Source: Sympetrum striolatum
Lineage: Eukaryota; Arthropoda; Insecta; Odonata; Libellulidae
NCBI GenBank assembly: GCA_947579665.1
Contig: OX388350.1
Location: 34,815,393-34,879,392 of the forward strand
Length of the DNA stretch: 64,000 nt
Direction of reading: 5' to 3'
The translations under genes and the position numbers were made by a program. Under the pieces are notes generated by a model. That model had not been told where the DNA came from. It saw only the letters and a program-made list of their open reading frames with translations, and did no database searches. Below, piece after piece: positions 39,190 through 51,475 of this stretch. Numbering within the stretch: the stretch's first letter is position 1; every line of letters starts with the position of its first letter.

Positions 39190-39775
39190 TTTGCGTACGA
39201 TTTACGAGGATGGTCGGAAGCATAAATAAAATCCAAATCCCTCTCCTACCAACAACGCCTGCAACAAATTCTGGGGCTCTTTTTCTACGCGGTAAGGAGG
39301 GTAAGCTCTCGTTATACTTAAACGGATTTCTCCAGAGAGAGAAAAAATACGGGAGATGTTCGGAACAGGGTCAAGAGTTTAAAGGGGCAATTTATGATTC
39401 CGATCGGACACAGAAGGTTTTGCGTGTACGTAAAAAATACGAGACGTATCTTCCGTGGTGGTGAATTCTTTTTCGTTATTCAACCCACTTCGATGAGCGG
39501 CCTAACAAGCAACTACGCGATATCTCCACTGCAGCGCTGGATGTAAATTTCCGCAGCGTACTTTTACGGCTCCCAATTGGCTGTTATCGAGTCTAAGTTG
39601 GAATACAACCTTAGTGTTATCGAGTCTAAGTTGGAATACAACCTTAGTTTCTGCCCGGATCCTGAATCGAAAATCCTCGTCGGTGGTTCATGCCTAAAAA
39701 CTTTTCTCCGGGTCATCTACAAATCTGCGATGAAAATTTTTACAACGAGGGTGGGTGTTTAAATTCATTAGTAGC
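39190..39775. other. GC-richer unique patch
   Basis: CpG-containing sequence ('ttctacgcggtaagg', 'ttccgatcggacac', 'gatgagcggcc') with an 84-codon plus frame (39210-39464) and a 61-codon one (39577-39762). Neither peptide is recognisable. It has no repeat partner, which makes it a candidate for conserved non-coding DNA or a small exon. Confidence 0.35.
39583..39648 (+). repeat. Perfect 33-bp tandem duplication
   Basis: gttatcgagtctaagttgga and the 13 bases after it occur twice head to tail without a mismatch (39583-39615 and 39616-39648). The period is a multiple of three, so a plus-strand frame encodes VIESKLEYNLS twice. The absence of mismatches implies a recent event. Confidence 0.95.
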
Positions 39776-41964
39776 GTGTGGTCAATATGAACAAATTTAA
39801 ATTGACTACTGGAAAATTTTACCGTTTTTTTTAGCATCCGATATTCAAAGCTTTATTATAAAAATTAACAAGTCGTCAATTTTAATGAAAAAGTATCTAC
39901 TATGTATTTATAAGGAATGTTGGCAAATTTACAAAGCTCACGGAAAAATGTTTAAACAACAATATATTAAAACATTTTGAGCATTTTGAATAAAATGATT
40001 CATTTCTAATAATCAGATGAAAATAAACTTTATAGAAGCAACACCAGTATCAAAAATATTAATTTAAAATTTATACATTCAAAAACTTGAATAAATTAAA
40101 ATTTGATTTTTTAACATTAAAGGTTAAAATTAAAGAATTAAAACTTTGAATTAAGATGAATTCAATATGATCTTGATTAAATACTGTCTCATAGATATTT
40201 AAAAATGGCTAAGACATTTATATCTTGCCATTCAATTATGAATATATTTACCAAATAAATATGATTTTCTCATGCGAAAGGATAATTTGATAAAATATTT
40301 TTCTCCTCCACTCGTACTCAATTATGCGCGTTAAGTTTTGTAAGAATACATTATTTTGTATCCTCTTATTCAACTAAATATTCTAAAAAGGGTAAAGGAA
40401 ATCTTATGAGAGCAATTCATCTGGATTTCGAGAAGAGTTTTCAAATTCAACTTTTTCGTCATAGCCACGCTGAAGTAATTAAAGAACATGATATTCATTA
40501 TTACGGAGAACATACTTCCAGGCAATAGTAATTTACTGCTACTAAATTATCATGGTCGGAGACCATTTTATTTTTATAATAAGTTAACTCGGTTGTTACT
40601 TATTTTAATATACTAGAAAAATCTTACTATATAAAATACGAAACTATTATGATTATTAAACAAATTTTTATTCTGCGAAGTATTTCATTCTCTTTTGTTT
40701 GAAAATTAATTATTCTTTGATACATTATCGGTAGCCCTTTGATTGTGATATTAGGTTCACACGGTTTTTGTATTTTTAATATTCTAGAATAATTTTCCTA
40801 TTCAATCTACGAAAGAAAAATCCTAGGAATAAGATCTTTATTCAGCGAAGTACTTCATTTTGATGCTTACAATAAAAATATTGTCGGCTTGAATGATATA
40901 TTGGAACTTTTCACCCCCAAAAACACGAGTGCATAAATTATAAGTTATTCCACAGTTTTCGGAATGAGCTTCGACTAAAAAAGACAACGGGACAGACAAG
41001 GAAAGGAAACGCATCCAAAGTAAATTTAATATTCACGCTCAGTGCTTAACTTATGGTCCAATCAAATTCCACTTCTGTTAGTTTTGGAATGCGACGGCAA
41101 GCAAAATCCGTGGGGTAGTCGTAATATGTTAGGCTCGAGCCGACAGAAAAAAAGGAGCTTTAGGACGTCTCAGACGGAGAGGGAAAAGAAATTGCTGCGT
41201 AAGGAAAACAGAAGACGAGAATAAGGATTGGATTAAGCTGTAACACAATGGAATGAACAGGAGCTAAAGAAGTGTCACCGGAAAATATGTTTCAGAAAAA
41301 GAAGTAGATATGAAAATGCAAGTTATCCAGAGGAAAAATCGGAAGTGCAGAAGAATTCAACTTAAAAATTGCACTTGAGAATGTAGAACTTCGGAGGTAA
41401 GTACGTTATTGATAGGTGTTATTAAATGTTTTAAATTATTCTTTCAGAAAGATGAAATATAGGAACTCACACGCACATAGAGAAAATATGCCAACTGATT
41501 CTTTTGTAAATACTGACATTATCATTAACATTAAAGTTAGGAATAAACATATTAAAGACATTCCAGTCTCACTCAGTGATGTATCATGACAGTCAGTATC
41601 ATTTAGTAATGTCATGACAAAAAAATGAAAATCGGTGTAAGCTAACAATTTTAATACATCATATCACAGACATAAAAGAATACGGTCCGGGTGACGTAAT
41701 TATGATTTTGTTTCGATTCCAGGATCATGTTTCTTTTTTTTGCATGAAATCTGATACATTAACAATTTTACTTTACACTAATTAACATATTTTTTGCATT
41801 AAAATCTTGATTTTAGCAAGTTTTTAAGGGGTAACCTTATATTTCTGTGTGCACTATTTCGTTACATTATCCAAATATCAATGAAAGAGCTGAGAAAGCC
41901 CAAATATACATTGCTTTAAATTTAAATTGAGGTAAAGATGTAATTTAATCGAGGTAAATGTATA

Positions 41965-42375
41965 AACTTTTCCTCTGCTATCCCAAACGAATTTACATAT
42001 GCATACACGGCATAATTGTTAAACAAGTCTAAAACAATATAAAAGAGCAATCTTCATAGTTCCAGCTGCGTCGGATACGAGTTTGTATTTGAAAATAAAT
42101 TTTATTAGTTACTAAAAATATAACGCCTACAAATTCCTATTCACTGAATCACTAGGATAATTAAGAAATACGGATATTTCAGCATTTTATTTATTACTTA
42201 AAAATATATTTTAGTGAATCGTTAATCTCTCGCAACTATTATTTGTAACATCTAACAGTTATAATTTAAACTTATGAAGTGACATGTGACTTATCAAAGG
42301 AGCAATTTAAAATGTTAATATATAGGAACAGTAAGCAAGCGAGTTTACAACCTGACATAAATGTATAAAATATGA
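41965..42375. repeat. Paralogous repeat, empty-site copy
   Basis: It is the relative of 30080-30625 without the SINE. At about 42285 the sequence runs 'gacatgtgacttatcaaagg' without interruption, showing the pre-insertion state. Confidence 0.85.
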
Positions 42376-42458
42376 AAGTGCGTCTCTACTGAAATTAGGA
42401 CTGTAATTGAAGATTTTCAAACATCCTGTCCGAAGTCCGAAAGATAAATCCACGATCT

Positions 42459-42650
42459 TACCGGCTTTGGTGGCTGAGTGGATAGCATTCCATTTAAGGT
42501 ATCGCTCTGACTCCGCGTTCCCAGGTTCGAATCCTGACTGATGGTTGCGTGTGTTCGCTTTTGCCTCGGTGAAATACCTCCTGACAAGTTCAATAGAGAG
42601 CTTAGGAGGACTTCACCGATAAGAGGCAACAGTAGCCAAGCCCAAAAAAT
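42459..42650 (+). mobile_element. tRNA-derived SINE, family 1 (plus copy)
   Basis: The head reads 'ccggctttggtggctgagtg' (A-box-like TGGCTGAGTGG) with a B box ccaggttcgaatcctg about 55 bases on. The body has 'agcttaggaggacttcacc' and 'aggcaacagtagcc'. It aligns with the minus copy at 6600-6811 over its length. The 70-codon minus frame here is incidental. Confidence 0.88.
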
Positions 42651-44320
42651 GTTAGCTTAATTTTAAGCGAAAAACCTAAATATTCATGGACGAGTACACA
42701 GAAAAGGAAAGAATACACGAAATGGCTAATAAAGGAAAAGGGAAAGTCTCAACTGCGAGAAAATGGAAATGACGGAAAAGATAGGGAAGCGAGAGTTGAG
42801 GAATTGATGGACCATTAAACTTGGTAATTCAAGAATGTTTGCCGAGTAAAATGGCCGTGACAGAGACTATTTTGCAGCTCAAATGCGAATAGTGGATTAT
42901 TTCACAATTAAAGTTCTACTCTGACTTTTCTGAAACCCTATTATGCTCTAATGGATGGAAAAATAATTAAGTAAGGGACGAATGCCCCAAATAGCACAAT
43001 CAAAGAACTGTATAAGAAAGAGGAGCGGCTCTGCCTCGTAGACCACCCAAATTGCAGAGTAAAAAGAAAAAAGAAATACAAATCAACAAAACCAACATAC
43101 TTTAACCGACTATGGGATGTGCTAATATATTTTCAATTCGAATACGAATGTAAAAGATTGAATTTCATAATCTTGAAAACGACATTCACAGCGGATAGTG
43201 GCACAAATATTAGCAGAATAAAAATTCAATTCTCATAAGAGACAGAGATCCTTTTTCCTCTTTCATACTACGTCCCACGAAAACTGACAAAACAAAAAAT
43301 ATTTTTCGGAATAAACAATATTACGAAGGTTATTATCTTTCAATATATGCATTTTAAACCAGAAACTATCAATACAAAGCACAAACTATGTATATAAATA
43401 AATAATATTAAAAAATTTGGCATAATGATAACCTATAAACTATCAATTAACCAGTACAAGCGACATATGCTTCGCAGTATTTCATTAAAGTTTGCTGTCA
43501 CACGTACTGCTTAGCTTAAAGTTACTATTCCGATAGTAGCTCAGAAGAAAAAAAGGAAATTTTTGTAATTATGCTAGCTATTCTTGCTAGTTTTTCTCCT
43601 GCTGATATAAAAAATGAAAGAAAAAGAACAAGAACCTAAACCCATAAAGCTGAAGGGCAATAATCACTAATTATGTTACTACTACAAGTCACTATAAAAA
43701 TTGTTCGAAATTGTCATATTTTACATTACCAATAATGGTACAGAATTAATGTACCAAAACTTCCTTATGAAATCCTACGAAAAACATCACTCGTAGAATC
43801 ATCGGTATTATCAGGTAGACTTTTTCAACAAATAGCATTCTATCTCGGCGAAGAAAGCAAGGACAAACTACCTCACTCCTCATCTAGCCTAGTAACCTTC
43901 ATTTCCTTCTCTTAGCCCTTCATATGGTACATGAAGACAGAGGGAATGAGATTATAACCAGCCTTCGGGTTGCAGACTTTACAGACAAAGAACCGAAATT
44001 AAAGACGAGGAGTGGGACAAAGAACTTTAGTGTCTCTGACGCTCACAATTTTTACGAGACTTCAAAGTTTCTCAAAGAAATGCATAAAGATAACAGGGCA
44101 TATTTGTTTAGTTGCCCCTAAGATATCACATTAGAAATTCAAATATGGTTAAATATCGTAGCATCACGCATAATGCTAATGAAAGTATTAGCAGCAAGCG
44201 TGAAGCAAAATTTCTTTGTTATCTTTCATGATATTTTATGTTGAATAAAGATGATGTTCAAATTATTTACAGGGAATTTTTTTAATGCTAGTTAAAGCTC
44301 AATGAACGTTATGAAAATTA
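42651..44320. other. AT-rich stretch, nothing recognised
   Basis: No motif or partner copy; a 65-codon plus frame at 43924-44121 lacks any family signature. Confidence 0.5.
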
Positions 44321-44468
44321 TATTGCAACAGGCTTCCAAATAGTCACGCAGACAGAGCGTTTGTCTTTGGTGAAAGCGGTCTCGGGTTCAATTCCCGGTG
44401 GGAGCCAATGTGCGAAATGACCAAAGCTATCAAACCCCTTTATAAATACTACTACTACTATTGCACCA
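44321..44468 (+). mobile_element. SINE family 2, full copy with target duplication
   Basis: The SINE (44331-44458) runs from 'ggcttccaaatagtcacg' through the B-box-like 'cgggttcaattcccggtg', 'ccaatgtgcgaaatgacc' and an (ACT)n tail. Direct repeats tattgcaaca (44321-44330) and tattgcacca (44459-44468) match at nine of ten positions. It is collinear with the copy at 30419. Confidence 0.9.
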
Positions 44469-45010
44469 GTTGTGACCTCAAAGACAAATTTAATATAAAA
44501 GAGTTTCATTTTGCGCAATACCACCTCTTTATCCTCAGCTTTTTTCCCCCTTCAAATCGATTTTTCCGGGAGAAGAACTCCGTAATTAGCATCCTTCCAT
44601 CACAGAATACTGCAGAATCAACGTTGGCTTTGAAAACACCGAGAAATGATCGACACGATTTAATCCGCTTACAGATCTTGTCAACAAAAATGAGGCGGGA
44701 CACGAAAGCAAGCGCATCTTCCTTTGAAACGAAATTTCCCATTCACGGCGAAGTCATTAGGTTTCCATAAGGGACAAGCGAACGCCGGCTGCATTCATTC
44801 GATACGTTTCTTTCTTGCGCTCTCTCTCCGCGGAGATGGGTCGTTTGCCCTTACTTTTTTCGATCTGTCGGCGGTCTAAAGGAGGGCATTTACACCGACA
44901 ACCATCGAAAAAATAAAACAAGCCTCCTTTTTCCGTCGCATGCTCCACCGAAACTAATACGCGAGTCGTCATTTGTTTACGCTTGAGGCCCATCTGGGTT
45001 CAACGCCCAA
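44469..45010. other. GC-richer, CpG-rich unique patch
   Basis: 'gcgaacgccggctgc', 'ctccgcggagatggg' and 'gatctgtcggcggtc' stand out from the AT-rich setting. Frames of 120 codons (+, 44408-44770) and 78 codons (-) cross it. The plus frame begins inside the SINE, which argues against it being a gene. No repeat partner found. Confidence 0.4.
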
Positions 45011-46903
45011 CGCATGACTCTTTAAAGACCCCAAGAAGATGGACACATTCATAAGAAAAAACGATTCGAAACTGGATATCAGATGTATTAAGGACGTGTG
45101 CTATGGCAAAAAACTGATCCATAAAACATCCAATTCTTTACTATCGGAGAGTATCAGTTTAAATACTTAGAGTTAGGTCAGCATGATTACTTTATTATTG
45201 AAGGAAATTTCGAGTTGATGCATAAATCATTATTATCCAACCCACTCCTTTTAAATTGCTGTTATTTACTCTTTTCAAGTTTAGTTATCTATCGATCAAG
45301 GAAATTTTACGTTTATGTATAAATTAAAAGTACTTAACCCACTATTTTTAAGTTATTTTAGTAGGTAAGCATAGTTTTATTATATTGTTTACTGATAAAC
45401 TGTATTTTTATAGTTTCTGGGAACTATCCGAGTTAATAGTTAAACGCACAAGTTGTTTGTAGTGGCTGTTAAGTTTTACTTAAATTAAAACTGTGTAGTT
45501 GTATTATTAGTATTATTGTATTAGATTGATGTGATTTTAAATACTAATGTTAATACTAAGTTAACGTCATAATTTGTCGTTGCTTCATACTGCGAAGGTA
45601 TTGGATGATAAATATATAAATAAATAAAAACTAATTTTATATATTGAGGACGTAATTGATGAAAAAATGTTATACATAAACATTCATATTTTTCGATCGA
45701 ATAAGAAGATTGTTAAAAATCTCAAATCGCATGTAAATGTTTAATCTTTGATGCTTTAAAGCACGGCTGAAAGATTCACTTTGAGGACTCTAACCCTGTA
45801 TTAACTTCCCATAGTATATTACTTTTCCTTTTTGTGTACGCATCATAAATTTCGTCTGCTGACATAGCGCAGGAGGTTACCAACATTTTTACTCATTCTT
45901 CGCAAATTTCCATTTTCTTTGCAAGCTGTAAGAGTTTGGAAGTTTTGAATCTCTCGGAGTGATGAATGGCGCCGGCAATTAAGCCAGAAATGTTTACATA
46001 GTGATTAATCAGCACCTTTCCATGGCAAACAAAAGGGCAAAAAATATTATGTCACACTTGCGTACGTAGGCTTGATTATATGAATTACACATCAAAGCCT
46101 CTTACGCTATTCAGTCTTCCCTTTTTCTAATTTACTAGAAGAGTATATGGTTCTCCATTATCTACCAAGATGATCCATCCTTGAAATTTACTTTACATTT
46201 ATTTTATAGATTGTATCCAAATTATTTTTCGTGGAGGTGCCATAGATATTCTTAATTTATAAAATGATTTACAGAACCCTAGCCTTTTCATCATATTCAA
46301 TCTCCTATTATAATTTCCTCTATTAAAGCAAAAACGTAATTCACTTCTTTGTAGACAAAGAGAAACTTAATACAGTGCTTGCCTATTCTTATTACTCTAA
46401 TATGTCATTCACTTGACATTGAACGACCTAAATAAGGTGCTGCACTATGTATTTGGTGAAACTTTTATTCCACCTACATTCATTAATATCGAAAAAGCCC
46501 AAAAGTAATACAAGAAAAAGCAAACCAATGTTCTTAAGTCCATACTGGGATTAATTTTTGCTATAACTTCCTCAGAGTGAATTTAAAAACAAATATTCGA
46601 ATATGGAAATTGATTTGAAATATGTAAAAAAATATCTACTGAGGACAAAGAAAACAATGATAAAAACCTTGCATCGATATTTCCTTGAAAACGTTTTAAA
46701 CATTTTAAATACGTTTGAATTCACTGATAGACTCAGGCAAACATGTTTAAATTCTGCTGGAGTAAAATTAATTTATACGAGGCATACGCAATGGGTCTAA
46801 AAGGTAAATTCAGCTTTTGATTGTAGCTTCTTCAGCAATTTAAAAACTTCGAATAGATTAGTAAAAAAATAATAGGTAGGATAAAATAATAAAAATAAGT
46901 TAA
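45011..46903. other. AT-rich stretch; possible retroposon tail
   Basis: An 'aatatataaataaataaa' end at 45610-45629 resembles the (TAAA)n tail of the LINE at 16320, but no coding remnant precedes it. Nothing else recognised. Confidence 0.4.
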
Positions 46904-46939
46904 ATTAATTAATTAATTAAATAAATAAATAAATAAATT
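46904..46939. repeat. (TTAA)n then (AAAT)n simple repeat
   Basis: 'taattaattaattaa' runs into 'ataaataaataaataaa'. Confidence 0.93.
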
Positions 46940-48360
46940 TAATTTTCGGTGAGGTTCATGTATCTTAGCATTTCAAATTTCACTAATTGCTGAAGAAATA
47001 ATAAATCTCGGCGGTGGTTCGACACCACTCCCAAAATAAAACCATTTGTATTCGAATGCAAGGTTTATAATGTTTTCATTTAGGCGAGATTGAGACTGAA
47101 AAGGCTCTTCTTCCATCTAACCTTTCGCCAATGTTATTATATACATAAAAAGGTCTGTGTAGGTGAATAGAAATAGAGAGGAAAACTTAAGAAGTAGTGG
47201 ATGTAAAATAACATAGGGTGATATCTGAGGAAAAATGATCCACAACAGGAAAAGACCCAAAAAGAAGGGGGTAAAAAACGTGCGCAAACCTACTGATGGC
47301 ACAAGCTAAAACATCTAAAAGAAGCTGTGTATAACATGAAAATTACAAAAACAGTACTATAACGAAATAACAAAAAGAATAATAAAATGAGCTCAAAAAC
47401 AGAATATTGCGTGATAGAAACGAAAGTAATCGTGATGAATATGGTTAAATAAGTAGAGCAGATTGGAGCCTAACACAAATATGTGAGCGTTAAAATGATT
47501 AGCACGGTCATGAGAGGAAAACTTGGCTGAAATGATGGGATTCTCAGGCAAGATGGCAAAGCAAGGGAGATGACGGAGCAAAGAGCAAGTTCAAAGGTCA
47601 AAAAGAGAGAGGAATCAATGAAGCGTGAAATTGCAGGGGCTGAAGAGGGCAAAGGAGAATCTTCGGCAGATAGGAGAAACAAGGGGAAGATGAAACCTTG
47701 ATGGAAATGAAAACGTTCCACTAACATACGAAACCTTATTTCCATAAATTATCTCCGATTTTGCGTTCATCTGTTTCTTAATGTCTGATTTCAAAAAGTA
47801 CCCTCCCGTAGCATACGGATATATACCACCTTTACTATTTTAATACCAATAATTTTATACAATCTTTCCTTTCTGTTCTATCCTAAATCACCACTTACTA
47901 TGTTTTACGAATAATGTTTTAAAGAAGACAAAATCAATTGAGTGAGGATATATGCAAACACTAGGGAGAAGTTATTTTTGAAAATCAAAAAGTTAGAAAA
48001 ACTGTGAAAAGAGTTAACCTGTGAAATGTAAAGATATGACTCAATTACCATCCTGTTCTACGGAAATCGAAATATTAAATAAGAATATTTAACAAAAATG
48101 GCCGATTTTGTGAGAATAAAAATAAATGAGAATTTGACTACTTATAATTCCTCGTGGCTAATGTTTATTATCTATAGCAAAGAGAAAAATATGTGAATAT
48201 AAATATGAAAGGCAGATAAAGAAAAGGGAAATTAGAAATCTCCTAACCTGCTCCTTTTTAGGTCACAGCTACGAAATGAGCAATCTTTCATGCATTTAAT
48301 TATAATTTTAGTCTTACTTTTAGTAAGGTGTCACTACCATTAAGCAAGTAAGGAAAGAAG
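46940..48360. other. AT-rich stretch; weak retroposon-end relative
   Basis: At 47085-47150 the words 'aaggctcttcttccatctaa' and 'cctttcgcc' weakly match the block at 38283-38350. The minus frames of 91 and 62 codons at 47393-47745 are unrecognised and overlap each other. Otherwise nothing seen. Confidence 0.4.
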
Positions 48361-48364
48361 TACT

Positions 48365-48466
48365 GGAACATGGCTGTTAATGAATTAGAAGTTTAAAATC
48401 TCCAACTACCGGGAAGTAAGAAGATGAACGCCGACAAATACGGCTTTTGAAGATTTTAAACCTCTA
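48365..48466. repeat. Foldback family (aacgccgacaaa), internally deleted copy
   Basis: The left end 'ggaacatggctgttaatgaa' and 'gtttaaaatctccaa' is joined directly to the right end 'gaacgccgacaaatacggc' and 'gaagattttaaacctctaa'. Both ends match the full foldback at 53718-54066, whose central arms are missing here. Confidence 0.8.
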
Positions 48467-48749
48467 AACCGTTTAGCAAGGCATTTGTGAAGAAGTATAA
48501 CAAGACATCTCATAACTATTTGGACCAATATAATATGTCGTAAATATTCTGTAGAATTTTTTAATCATTGAAAACTTATGAGAACAGATGTAACTGTGAC
48601 ACAGTAACAATTTTAGGAAGTAGGTAATCACAGAGAATGTTAAATTAATGTAAATCAATCGGTAAAATACATTTTTTCTCTTGCTTCTGCAATACATAAC
48701 GGATGAGGTGAAAGATACTGACTAAATATAATGAGATTTAGATGGCCGC

Positions 48750-49430
48750 ATGGAAGCTATTCTAAATTTTGGAGAATCGTCGCAAAACAAAGAAACTACT
48801 AGACTGCTTCAATCGGAGGAGAATAGCATAGTCATAAAGCAAGTAAGCAAGTATGGCTTAAACCCATTACTTCTTGAAGAAGATGTCTTTGCAACTGCCA
48901 AGAAGAATCAACACAAATATTTCCCGCACCCCGGCAGCGTCTCAGCGATTCGATATCACTGCGGGAATCGTAAATTTAACAAGGCGCCTTCAAGGCGCAT
49001 CTGTTTTATTCGAGCGCTATTTACTTTGATTCGAAAATTTCCTTCGAACAAAACCCTCGCGGAGTTGAGAATTCCTTCGGGATGGAGGAGAAATTTGAAT
49101 TTGAAATTTAAGTCGTGGGGAGCCGCCTCGAATTTGATCGGAATTCACTCTCCCCCACCTTCTCCATCGTTTGAGAAGTTGCTTTCGCGAATCCAGAAGG
49201 TTCTCATCGCACTACAGCCACGCGCCGCCAGAGAAGGAGAGAATAAACCTTTTCTCTGGATGATGTAAAAATCCACTTCCACCCGGCTCTAAAATTGGAC
49301 GAGAAATTTGGATTTCCATACGTCTCTACCTATCGCGGAAGGGAGAGGCAGATTCCTTGCTTCATTGTCATGCGTTTCCGAAGTGCAACCCGCGGGTATC
49401 GTAATAGGAAAGAGTGAAATTGGAAACATG
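48750..49430 (+). other. GC-richer patch with the longest frame in the window (172 codons)
   Basis: The plus frame 48750-49268 is the longest open frame seen. The first third is AT-rich, the rest lies in CpG-bearing sequence ('ttcgagcgctatttac', 'ccacgcgccgccag'). The peptide is Lys/Ser/Leu-rich with no motif I recognise and no signal peptide. No ATG context, splice sites or 3' signal single it out. It could be an unrecognised exon, but an open frame by chance in a GC-richer patch is just as likely. Confidence 0.25.
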
Positions 49431-49561
49431 CAGTATGGTATGGGGAATACTGAAGGATTGAAAGGATTGAATTAATGGATTGAGAATCGATTTGGGGATT
49501 AAGTAAGAGATCAAGAAAGTTCCTCGTCTACATATCTCTTGTACAATAAGTGAAATATAGT
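49431..49561. other. Short unique spacer
   Basis: 'gaaggattgaaaggattgaa' is a small direct repeat; nothing else seen. Confidence 0.4.
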
Positions 49562-49665
49562 GATTTGGCTGGGACTCGAACCCAGGTCTCCAACTTTGAC
49601 GTAGCTCGATAGTTTAGTGGTCAGAATACCTGCCCGGAAAGTGATAAACATTGCCAAGTCACTAT
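49562..49665. other. tRNA-like fragment, motifs on both strands
   Basis: On the minus strand (49563-49588) there is acctgggttcgagtcccagc, a good B box with a pairing T-arm. Just downstream on the plus strand lies 'ctcgatagtttagtggtcag', which resembles the 5' half of tRNA-Asp/Glu with its A box. The two halves point in opposite directions, so it cannot fold as one tRNA. It is best read as a SINE head or a rearranged tRNA pseudogene. Confidence 0.45.
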
Positions 49666-49754
49666 TACTCGCTACTTGTACAACCTTGAGTCAAGTCGCA
49701 CGCTTTCCCGTGCTAAGTTCAAACAAAATCCCATCTCTTATCTATATATCTATG

Positions 49755-49860
49755 TAGATAAAAGCAAGCCGCCTTTCGGCGTGTTACAGGGGGAACATGT
49801 ACCATGATTCTAATTCCCAAATTAATTACTTTCGCGTATCGTTCGCGGAAAAAATGATTT
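49755..49860 (+). repeat. Dispersed repeat with 'cctttcggcg' core, copy 2
   Basis: 'gcaagccgcctttcggcgtg', 'cagggggaac', 'ctttcgcgtat' and 'ttcgcggaaaaaatga' match the copy at 655-800 in order and spacing. It follows a tRNA-like fragment, as if it could be the body of the same retroposon; the copy at 655 has no such head. Confidence 0.7.
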
Positions 49861-51475
49861 GTATTAGCGACTCATTCTATCATCTATTTATCTAACTTTC
49901 CTTATAGAGTATGAACAGCTTATATAAAAGAAAGAAGAGATGATATTGACAGCATTCTCTGAGGACATACTTTCTCTTATTATATTAAGTAAATTGAGCC
50001 TTTATTTACATCTACCTCAGCTAAAGAAGCACTTTAAATAAATGCCACTAACACTACAAATTTGATATATTGCTTTAGGTGACGTCTGGTTAGATGAAAT
50101 TGATGCTTAGACCGAATAAATGTATGTATACTCATGCAATACTATTCTGAACATAGCATAAGCGTAGAATTAAAAACAGCTGCGTAATTTGGACTCAAAT
50201 TCAGCTCTTCAAGAAAAGTTTAATAAACAAGGGGTTGGTTATTTTTCAATTGATTCGTTCTAGACTGCCCCTGATCCTCCTCGTAGTAATAGAACGGCCT
50301 TCGTATTGATCTTATATCTTCCAAATATTTTCAGCCTGCATCCTGAAGCATCTTGGTAAAGTTTGCTGCTTTGTCGTATCAATTCTTTGTGAAGCGTATA
50401 GCCTTTCTTTTTGTTTTTTCTAATTCACAAATTCGGTACTTTTCAGCAGGATTGTACACTATCCTACACTACATGCTCACTCCAGCTGAGGCCTAAATAA
50501 TGCAAAGACACATCGCTCGCGCATACTATACATAATTAATAAACCATTATTATTTTATAGTTACAATTTTTCTCCATAAATTACTTCAGCGATCTATTAC
50601 CCATTTACATGGCGATAGTGAGAATACAAAATTAGAGGCAGATAATTGACAAAAATTTAATATTAATTCTATAAATATAATATGTTTTAGATTTCTACAA
50701 TGGTGAATACATTGCGCACACCGTTCCACACACCTTGAGCCCCAAATACATAGTCCAAAATCAGCAATAGCTAATTACACAACCTAGACACCTGCACACT
50801 TATTTTATGTGACGTGATTTATAATTACTCTTCTGTTATAAATATTCGTTCAAAATTTAAAACTGACCAATATAGATAAGAGAAACCTCTTCCTACAAGT
50901 CTTCTGTTTAATAATATATAGCATGGTTAAAGCAAAAGTAATCAGTCATTATTCCTATATTTTTTCCTACTTTTATTATAAGAAAAACTTCCTTATTTTG
51001 CCATATCTTAGATTCGATTTAAAAATAAAACTTCTCAATAAATATTGTGTTACTTTCTTGGAAATTTATCTTAAAATAATCATAATATTCTTTTTAATAT
51101 AAAAAATAATATTCTAAATACTTTTTTAACGTTATTGTATTTTTTGAAATTTCTTCTAGGGCGTTGCTTTATTGTATTTATCAATCGATACTATCAATCT
51201 ACTGTCAAACTTAATCACAAATTGAATCATCAGTTGGTGATAATCGATTTATTTTAATCGATGTTGCCAATTCACTGAACGGAAACACTGCAATATCTAT
51301 AAAGGGGACCTTCCAAACATTATAATTAAAAATCGAGGCAACGCTATTATCAGAAAAGTAAACAATTTCCTTTTAAAGTGAGTTTTTGAATGAGGATATT
51401 TAACTACGTCCTTTGAAGAGCGGTTTTAATATAAAAATCTTAAATGTTGATTTTAATATAATTTCCCGTAGATAG
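49861..51475. other. AT-rich stretch, nothing recognised
   Basis: A weak inverted pair 'gggcgttgctttattg' (51161) and 'gaggcaacgctattatc' (51332) could be the ends of a decayed MITE. No target duplication or partner copy supports it. Confidence 0.4.

Larger units (their letters stand above)
38391..41964. other. AT-rich stretch around a GC-richer patch
   Basis: Apart from the patch at 39190-39775 I see no motif, transposon end or credible frame. A 60-codon plus frame at 41042-41224 is Lys/Arg-rich but unrecognised. Confidence 0.45.

Noticed and set aside
51158..51355. Possible MITE with 'gcgttgc' ends
   Set aside because: Only seven bases pair well, with no target duplication or second copy.
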